Part shown: one piece after another, positions 5,506 to 10,881 of the stretch
How the letters are laid out: each line of letters starts with the position of its first letter
How positions within the stretch are numbered: the first letter of the stretch is position 1
DNA from: Akkermansiaceae bacterium
GTDB taxonomy: Bacteria; Verrucomicrobiota; Verrucomicrobiia; Verrucomicrobiales; Akkermansiaceae
Length of the DNA: 10,881 nt
Direction: 5' to 3'
Assembly: GCA_011524615.1 (NCBI GenBank)
Contig: WTJZ01000134.1
Location: 191-11,071 of the forward strand
Program-made: the position numbers and the translations under genes
Notes under the pieces: model-generated
The model's database searches: none
Seen by the model: the letters and a program-made list of their open reading frames with translations, nothing else
Told to the model about the DNA's origin: nothing

Positions 5506-7536
5506 TTAGATGATAAATAGAAATTCTTGAGAGCTCAGTAAGGCCGAAATGATATTCTGATAGCCCTTCTGTCCTGAGGCTGAGATCTCCTGCTTGCACG
5601 TCTTGAGCTCTGCGGATGAAGGTTCACGACTTAGGATAGATAAGAAGATATACTCGATACGTTCCGAGGTAGAATTCAGACGTCTGAGGCTCTGGTTGAT
5701 CGAAGACTGTCGATTATCGATGAGATGCTTCTGAACCGAACCATTATAGAGAGAGAGCGCTTGTGATACAGAACCCTCTTGCGAATATCCATCAATCACA
5801 CGACGCTCCGACTGACCAAAGGTCGCCAAGAAGTGCCCTGCGGGGATTGGAGATGGTAGTTCCGAGGCACGGCGTAATGCTTTGGATGCCTTTTTCTTAT
5901 TCGGTTTTGGTGACATCATCATCGCCATTTGTTGGGGCTGATTACTGGCTCCTGCTTTTTTGATGCGCCCCTCTGCCATATCGCGATAGAGATTCTTGAC
6001 ATACTGAGTGTAAGTCTTGCGATCCATAGAGAGAACATGGGTAACCACCTCGTCGATCGGACCTAAGTCATATCCTCGGTAGATATATCGTTGTTGCAGT
6101 TGACGCTGGGGCAGTGCCTCAGGCTCCGTCACCATCAGCGTCAGCAAAGAATCCCAAATCTGTTCTGCCTTCATGCGTCGAATGACGCGGCCACTGAGAG
6201 AATTCACCTCACCATTCACGACATCGCGAGTCGTCGCTTGGGATTGGAAGAAGTTCGTCGAGGCAAGAGTCTGCTGGAAGAGCTTTAGGTCATAATCGTA
6301 CTCCTTCATTAATTCCGCGAGGTACTCCCAGAGAACAGGGAAGTTACTATCCTCTGGTTCTTCATAGACACCTAGAGTCTCGGTCAGAGAGAAACCAATG
6401 ACACGTTCCCACATACGAGCAGAGATCGTATAAGCGAACTGCGGAGTATTATCCGATGTAAGCCAAGCACCAAAAGTATCCAGCCCACTAGGGCGCGACG
6501 CATCCCGATCTTTGATCAGTTGCTGGTGGGCCTTAACGATCTTTTGGCGAGCTGCCGGTCTTTCGGACTTAGGTAATGCCCTCACACTAGAAAAGTCCGG
6601 CACTGGTATCTCTGCTAGAGCCTTGCTGAACTTATGCTTCTCTCCAAATGGAGTTCTCGCTGCAACCTGTTCACCTGGTACCCCATCCTCATACTGCCAA
6701 TCCTTTGGTAACTTGACCGTGCCTTGCCCCTTATTGTCTGGTGTACCGAAACGTGAAAAATAACTCAATGAGCGGTGTAGAAGGTCAACGCGCCCAAGCC
6801 CGTTAACATTATAATTCTCTGGATCTTCAGCAGCCAACTTTCGCATGTTCTCTCCGATGTTACGAGACATGGTGGTAGGACCATTCACGAGAGCTGAGAG
6901 TTCGTAGAAGTCCATTCGTTCCCATTCTTGGAAGGGATCATCGTGACATTGTGCACACTCTAACTTAACCCCTAAGAAGGCGAAACTTGTATTCGCTAAG
7001 TTATCATTCTGCATCCCGATATCCATTGCATAATACCCTGCAGCTCCACTATCGACCCACGCATTCCCTTTCGTTGACACCAGTGCTTTAGCAAATTCAT
7101 TCCAGGGCATGTTTGACTGCACGGCCTCACGCACCCAATGGATCAACGCCTGCGCATTCATCTTTTTATCATTACGATCCTTTAAACGGAGAAGATCCAT
7201 CGACCAATTAATCATATGGCTGTTATACCCCTCATGATTATACACGTAGTCGACCACCTCCATTCTACTCGATGGAGATGATAAGTCACGAAACTGCTCT
7301 AACTCTGCCACGGTAGGAATACGTCCGAGAGCTGAGAGGAAGGCTCGGCGTAAAAACACATGATCATCAGCCCGCTCTGGGACAGTCATCCCCTCCGCTA
7401 GAATACGCTTCTCGATGAGCCGGTCGATCTTAGCAGCATTGATCGCGTGCTCTGGTGGAGCGGCATGCGCTAGTCCCATACTAGCCACAACACAACCTAG
7501 GGAAAGTAGAGAAGATCTTAAATATGAGGACATCAT
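5506..7536 (-). CDS. DUF1549/DUF1553 exported protein with CxxCH motif
   Basis: The 676-residue protein has a Sec signal peptide (about 1-26, ending AHA). A DUF1549 region follows at about 30-240 and a DUF1553 region at about 355-676. DUF1549 is marked by FLRRAFLSALGRIPT (61-75) and a CAQCH motif (194-198) followed by DDPFQEW. The CxxCH could bind haem covalently, as in c-type cytochromes, though haem attachment has not been shown for this domain generally. DUF1553 is marked by ARMWERVIGF (373-382), LFQQTLASTNFFQSQ (419-433), SGRVIRRMKAEQIWD (448-462), LATFGQSERR (570-579) and the ending ALLSSQEFLF (665-674). The separate planctomycete cytochrome domain often found upstream in larger relatives is missing. 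A Met- and Lys-rich stretch (about 537-555) looks like a flexible insert. The first of two adjacent ATG codons was chosen; no ribosome-binding motif distinguishes them. It leads the operon with the DUF1501 gene, its usual partner. Confidence 0.95.
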   Translation of the reverse strand: MMSSYLRSSLLSLGCVVASMGLAHAAPPEHAINAAKIDRLIEKRILAEGMTVPERADDHVFLRRAFLSALGRIPTVAELEQFRDLSSPSSRMEVVDYVYNHEGYNSHMINWSMDLLRLKDRNDKKMNAQALIHWVREAVQSNMPWNEFAKALVSTKGNAWVDSGAAGYYAMDIGMQNDNLANTSFAFLGVKLECAQCHDDPFQEWERMDFYELSALVNGPTTMSRNIGENMRKLAAEDPENYNVNGLGRVDLLHRSLSYFSRFGTPDNKGQGTVKLPKDWQYEDGVPGEQVAARTPFGEKHKFSKALAEIPVPDFSSVRALPKSERPAARQKIVKAHQQLIKDRDASRPSGLDTFGAWLTSDNTPQFAYTISARMWERVIGFSLTETLGVYEEPEDSNFPVLWEYLAELMKEYDYDLKLFQQTLASTNFFQSQATTRDVVNGEVNSLSGRVIRRMKAEQIWDSLLTLMVTEPEALPQRQLQQRYIYRGYDLGPIDEVVTHVLSMDRKTYTQYVKNLYRDMAEGRIKKAGASNQPQQMAMMMSPKPNKKKASKALRRASELPSPIPAGHFLATFGQSERRVIDGYSQEGSVSQALSLYNGSVQKHLIDNRQSSINQSLRRLNSTSERIEYIFLSILSREPSSAELKTCKQEISASGQKGYQNIISALLSSQEFLFII

Positions 7537-7574
7537 GATATAGGTAATTATACAGTTCAGAAAGCAATTACATG

Positions 7575-7583
7575 ATTATACCA
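7575..7583 (-). promoter_or_regulatory. Candidate extended -10 promoter for the DUF1549-DUF1501 operon
   Basis: On the minus strand this reads TGGTATAAT, an exact TGnTATAAT extended -10 element. It lies about 39 bp upstream of the first ATG of the DUF1549/DUF1553 gene, which would give a leader of about 30 bases. No good -35 is seen at 16-18 bp, but extended -10 promoters tolerate that. A second TATAAT on the same strand (7547-7552) sits closer to the gene and is less well placed. Confidence 0.45.
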
Positions 7584-7700
7584 CCACTCCTTACTAAAAG
7601 TTTCACCACTAGACCAAAAAACAAAATATAACACAATTTACACTCACATATCAACAACACTAATCAATAACGAAAAATTATCACAAGTATCGCCTACCCT
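7584..7700. other. AT-rich intergenic spacer
   Basis: This stretch between the candidate promoter and the rpoC terminator is clearly more AT-rich than the flanking genes. It has runs such as CAAAAAACAAAATATAACACAA. I see no open reading frame, repeat or structured RNA in it. It may hold upstream promoter elements for the DUF1549 operon. Confidence 0.4.
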
Positions 7701-7737
7701 AAAAATGAAAAAAGCGTAGCCCCTAGGAGCTACGCTT
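7701..7737 (-). terminator. Rho-independent terminator of rpoC
   Basis: A perfect 9-bp stem pairs 7712-7720 (AAGCGTAGC) with 7729-7737 (GCTACGCTT) around an 8-base loop. On the minus strand it is followed by TTTTTTCATTTTT. It starts about 30 bases after the rpoC stop codon, which fits an intrinsic terminator closing the rpoC transcript and separating it from the DUF1549 operon. Confidence 0.92.
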
Positions 7738-7767
7738 GGAAAATTTGGTAATAATCAGGTCGCTTGC

Positions 7768-10700
7768 TTACGCAACGTCTCCCCCACCGATGAGGTCATC
7801 TAGACCGTCAACGAAGGAAGCATCGTCTGATGAATCATCTGACTCAAGGGTAGATGGAGCTGGAGCAGCCTCTCCCATAGAAGTGATGTTTGCATCGAGA
7901 TCTTCATCGTCCTCGACCTTAGGCTTCACGATTGGAGCTGGCTCTTCTTCGGTGAACTCGACTTCGACATTCTTCATGTCCTTGAATCCAGAACCACCAG
8001 GAATGAGGTGACCCATGATCACGTTTTCCTTGAAGCCCATAAGGGTATCAACCTTACCGAGAGTTGCCGCTTCCGTAAGAACACGTGTCGTGTCTTGGAA
8101 CGAAGCCGCTGAGATGAAGGACTCAGTCTCGAGAGATGCCTTGGTGATACCGAGAAGCATTGGCTCTCCTTCTGCAGGCTTACCACCTTGAGCTTCTAGC
8201 TCACGGTTAGTCTTACGGAAGGTCGCACGCTCGATCTGATCACCCCAGAGGAAATCAGAGTCACCTGGATCGGTGATCTTGATCTTACGAAGCATCTGAC
8301 GGATGATGATCTCGATGTGCTTATCGTTAATCTCTACACCCTGTGCACGGTATACGCCTTGAACCTCATTGACAAGGTGCTCTTGGAGTTCGTGAACACC
8401 ACAAGCCTCGAGGAGGTCTTCTGGAGCTACTGCACCTTCTGTGATTTGCTCACCACGCTTGATGTACTCATCTTCAGCAACGATGATGTGTTTGCCCATT
8501 GGTACGAGATGATCTTCAGAGTCTCCTGACTCTTGGTTTGTGACGATCACCTTCTTCTTACCACGAACAGTACCACCGAATGAAACGATACCGTCGATCT
8601 TAGCGATGACACAAGCGTCCTTAGGACGACGAGCCTCGAAGAGTTCAGCGATCTTCGGAAGACCACCAGTAATATCCTTCGTACGCTCAGCCTTACGAGG
8701 AGTACGTGCGATCTGTTGACCAGCACTGATCTTCTCCTTCTCCTTAACAGAGAGGCGAGCCCCTACTGGGATGGCGTAAGTAGCAAGAACTTCCTTAGAC
8801 CTAGGATCGATGATCTTAATCTGTGGATGGAGGTCTTCCTTGTGCTCGATCACGGTGAAACCACCTTGACCTTCGTCAGATCCTTCCGCGTCTTGCGTGT
8901 AAGTAATACCATTGATCATGTCGTTGAACTCGATCACACCAGCCTTCTCAGATACGATTGGAGCAGCGTGAGCATCCCATGTAGCGAGCTCATCACCTTT
9001 GCTCACCATCGAACCGTCAGCGATCTTAATGACGGTACCAATTACGAGCTTATGGCTTTCGAGTTCCATACCACCTTGGTCACGAACTGCAACAGAACCA
9101 TTCTTATTGAGAACAACATAGTTACCGTCCTTGTCCTCTACGCAACGAATGTCGAGGTAAACGAGCTTACCGTCATTCTTCACTTCGAGAAGTGGCTTAG
9201 TACTACCACCGAAGGCAACACCACCTGAGTGGAACGTACGCATTGTAAGCTGTGTACCTGGCTCACCAATCGACTGAGCAGCAATGATACCTACAGCTTC
9301 ACCAGGCTTAGCCATCACACCCGTAGCAAGGTTCTGACCGTAACAACGTCCACAGATACCGTGATCAGACTCACAGGTAAGGGCAGAACGGATGATCATC
9401 TTATCTACACCGAGGTCTTCGACACCTGCTGACTTCTCTTCATCGAGGAGATCATTCACCTCACAGACGACTGTTCCGTCTGGACGGGTGATCTTCTCAG
9501 CAGCGACACGACCGTAAATACGGCTAGAGATAGAGCCCTCTTCTTCGCCAAGAGCGAATACGGTAAGACCATTCGTTGTACCACAGTCTTCTTCTGTCAC
9601 GATCACATCCTGAGATACGTCCACGAGCTTACGCGTCATGTATCCGGAGTCAGCCGTCTTCAGAGCGGTATCAGCGAGTCCCTTACGAGCACCGTGAGTA
9701 GAAATGAAGTACTCAAGTACCGAGAGACCTTCACGGAAGTTAGAAGTAATTGGGCGTTCGATAATCTCACCTGACGGCTTAGCCATCAGACCACGCATAC
9801 CGGAGAGCTGCTTAATCTGGTTCTTATTACCACGAGCACCTGAGTCAACCATCATGAAGAGAGGGTTAGCCTCACGCTTACCGAAGTTATGGATAAGTGT
9901 ATCAAATACCTTATTCGAGAGAGAGTCCGTTGCACGAGTCCAGATGTCGATCACACGCTGGTAACGTTCACCATTCGTGATGATACCATTCTTGAACTGC
10001 TTCTCGACGAGTGCAACCTCATCATAAGACTTCTCAAGGATCTCAGGCTTATCTTCTGGGATAACCATGTCAACCATACCGATAGAAGCACCTGAATACA
10101 TTGCTTCCTTGAAGCCGAGAGCCTTGAGCTTATCAAGAGACTCTACTGTACGCTTCTTACCAACGGTCTGGTATGTACGCCAGATGAGGTTACCCATCTG
10201 CTTCTTACCGATCGTCTTGTTAATAAATCCGATCTCATCAGGCCAGATCTCATTGAACATAACACGACCTGCAGACGTGAGGATGACGCGGTCATCACCG
10301 TTACCGAAGATCGTCTTCTTACCGTAATCAGGGTTACGAAGAAGTACCCAGTCTTGGTAAACAAGCTTCTCTGACTGTAGTGCGTACTCTACGTCAACAG
10401 CATCGTCAAAGAGTGGAAGACCTACAAGTGATTCAGGCTTAGTCGTCTCACGGATGTACGAGAGATAGTAAGACCCAAGAATAATATCCTGTGATGGAGT
10501 CGTGATCGGCTTACCACTCGCTGGAGAGAAGATGTTGTTCGGCGCGAGCATGAGTTGGCGCGCTTCCATCTGTGCTTCTACAGAGAGAGGCACGTGTACC
10601 GCCATCTGGTCACCATCGAAGTCAGCGTTATATGCTGAACAAGTAAGCGGGTGCAGACGAATCGCAGATCCCTCAATAAGTACAGGCTCGAACGCCTGGA

Positions 10701-10881
10701 TCGAGAGACGGTGAAGCGTCGGAGCACGGTTAAGCATGACAGGGTGTCCCTTCGTTACTTCCTCAAGGATGTCCCAAACTTCTGTCGTCTTACGGTCGAT
10801 CATCTTCTTAGCCGAACGAACGGTGTGGCAGTAGCCAAGTTCCTTAAGGCGACGAATGATGAATGGTTCGAAAAGAGTAAG
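7768..10881 (-). CDS. rpoC: DNA-directed RNA polymerase subunit beta' (5' end outside window)
   Basis: This is the C-terminal 1,037 residues of the beta' subunit of RNA polymerase. The frame stays open to the right edge, and the 26 codons before the first in-window ATG still match RpoC (LTLFEPFIIRRLKELGY), so that ATG is not the start. By comparison with E. coli about 370 residues are missing. Using residue 1 at the edge, the catalytic Mg-binding motif NADFDGDQM is at 85-93 (Asp 87, 89, 91). The bridge helix (GARKGLADTALKTADSGY) starts at 397, and the trigger-loop start (QSIGEPGTQLTMRTFHSGG) is near 536-554 with Arg548 and His551. The second zinc site is complete: Cys433, Cys503, Cys510 and Cys513. 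About 185 residues separate the trigger-loop histidine from DITGGLPKIAELFEARRP, indicating an SI3-like insertion as in proteobacterial enzymes. The last 60 or so residues are an acidic tail. rpoB is expected upstream, outside the window. The terminator at 7701-7737 ends the transcript. Confidence 0.99.
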   Translation of the reverse strand, partial: LTLFEPFIIRRLKELGYCHTVRSAKKMIDRKTTEVWDILEEVTKGHPVMLNRAPTLHRLSIQAFEPVLIEGSAIRLHPLTCSAYNADFDGDQMAVHVPLSVEAQMEARQLMLAPNNIFSPASGKPITTPSQDIILGSYYLSYIRETTKPESLVGLPLFDDAVDVEYALQSEKLVYQDWVLLRNPDYGKKTIFGNGDDRVILTSAGRVMFNEIWPDEIGFINKTIGKKQMGNLIWRTYQTVGKKRTVESLDKLKALGFKEAMYSGASIGMVDMVIPEDKPEILEKSYDEVALVEKQFKNGIITNGERYQRVIDIWTRATDSLSNKVFDTLIHNFGKREANPLFMMVDSGARGNKNQIKQLSGMRGLMAKPSGEIIERPITSNFREGLSVLEYFISTHGARKGLADTALKTADSGYMTRKLVDVSQDVIVTEEDCGTTNGLTVFALGEEEGSISSRIYGRVAAEKITRPDGTVVCEVNDLLDEEKSAGVEDLGVDKMIIRSALTCESDHGICGRCYGQNLATGVMAKPGEAVGIIAAQSIGEPGTQLTMRTFHSGGVAFGGSTKPLLEVKNDGKLVYLDIRCVEDKDGNYVVLNKNGSVAVRDQGGMELESHKLVIGTVIKIADGSMVSKGDELATWDAHAAPIVSEKAGVIEFNDMINGITYTQDAEGSDEGQGGFTVIEHKEDLHPQIKIIDPRSKEVLATYAIPVGARLSVKEKEKISAGQQIARTPRKAERTKDITGGLPKIAELFEARRPKDACVIAKIDGIVSFGGTVRGKKKVIVTNQESGDSEDHLVPMGKHIIVAEDEYIKRGEQITEGAVAPEDLLEACGVHELQEHLVNEVQGVYRAQGVEINDKHIEIIIRQMLRKIKITDPGDSDFLWGDQIERATFRKTNRELEAQGGKPAEGEPMLLGITKASLETESFISAASFQDTTRVLTEAATLGKVDTLMGFKENVIMGHLIPGGSGFKDMKNVEVEFTEEEPAPIVKPKVEDDEDLDANITSMGEAAPAPSTLESDDSSDDASFVDGLDDLIGGGDVA

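Noticed and set aside
8716..9228. 170-codon plus-strand open frame opposite rpoC
   Set aside because: It lies wholly antisense to conserved rpoC codons, has no recognisable domain, and is explained by the biased codon use of the real gene. Other plus-strand frames in 7736-10714 were rejected for the same reason.
7768..10803. ATG at 10801-10803 (minus strand) as the start of rpoC
   Set aside because: The frame is open to the window edge, and the 26 codons before it encode conserved RpoC sequence, so the gene is truncated by the window rather than starting there.

Overview
The window most likely comes from a member of the PVC superphylum, probably Verrucomicrobiota. The main clue is an adjacent pair of exported proteins of the DUF1549/DUF1553 and DUF1501 families, an arrangement expanded in Verrucomicrobiota and Planctomycetota. 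The RNA polymerase beta' subunit agrees with this, because it carries a long insertion after its trigger loop. The phylum is an inference from gene content; no rRNA gene is present to confirm it.

Layout, left to right. Positions 1-62 are a perfect heptanucleotide tandem repeat that is cut by the window edge. Next is a rho-independent terminator (63-95) for a minus-strand SulP-family anion transporter with a C-terminal STAS domain (120-1790). A 118-bp divergent intergenic region follows. It leads into a compact plus-strand cluster of three membrane proteins: a TonB/TolA-like protein with one N-terminal anchor and a long acidic linker (1909-3027), a DUF1294 protein (3050-3487) and a FetB/UPF0014-type ABC permease (3492-4190). 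The permease gene ends inside the tail of a convergent minus-strand gene.

That convergent operon contains the DUF1549/DUF1553 gene (5506-7536) followed 15 bp later by the DUF1501 gene (4177-5490). Upstream of it is a 231-bp AT-rich spacer with a candidate extended -10 promoter and the terminator of rpoC. The rest of the window (7768 to the right edge) is the C-terminal two thirds or more of rpoC on the minus strand. Its 5' end, and presumably rpoB, lie beyond the right edge.

Functionally, rpoC is a core housekeeping gene and sulP is a stand-alone inorganic anion transporter. The plus-strand trio looks like an envelope operon, but the usual partners are missing here: no ExbB/ExbD for the TonB-like protein and no FetA ATPase for the permease. 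The DUF1549/DUF1501 pair is a recognised but functionally unresolved exported two-protein module. I found no mobile element, CRISPR array, tRNA or rRNA. I did not find strong evidence for a wholly new system. The least explained parts are the DUF1549/DUF1501 pair, the partnerless TonB-like/DUF1294/FetB operon, the 7-bp repeat tract and the general lack of Shine-Dalgarno motifs.
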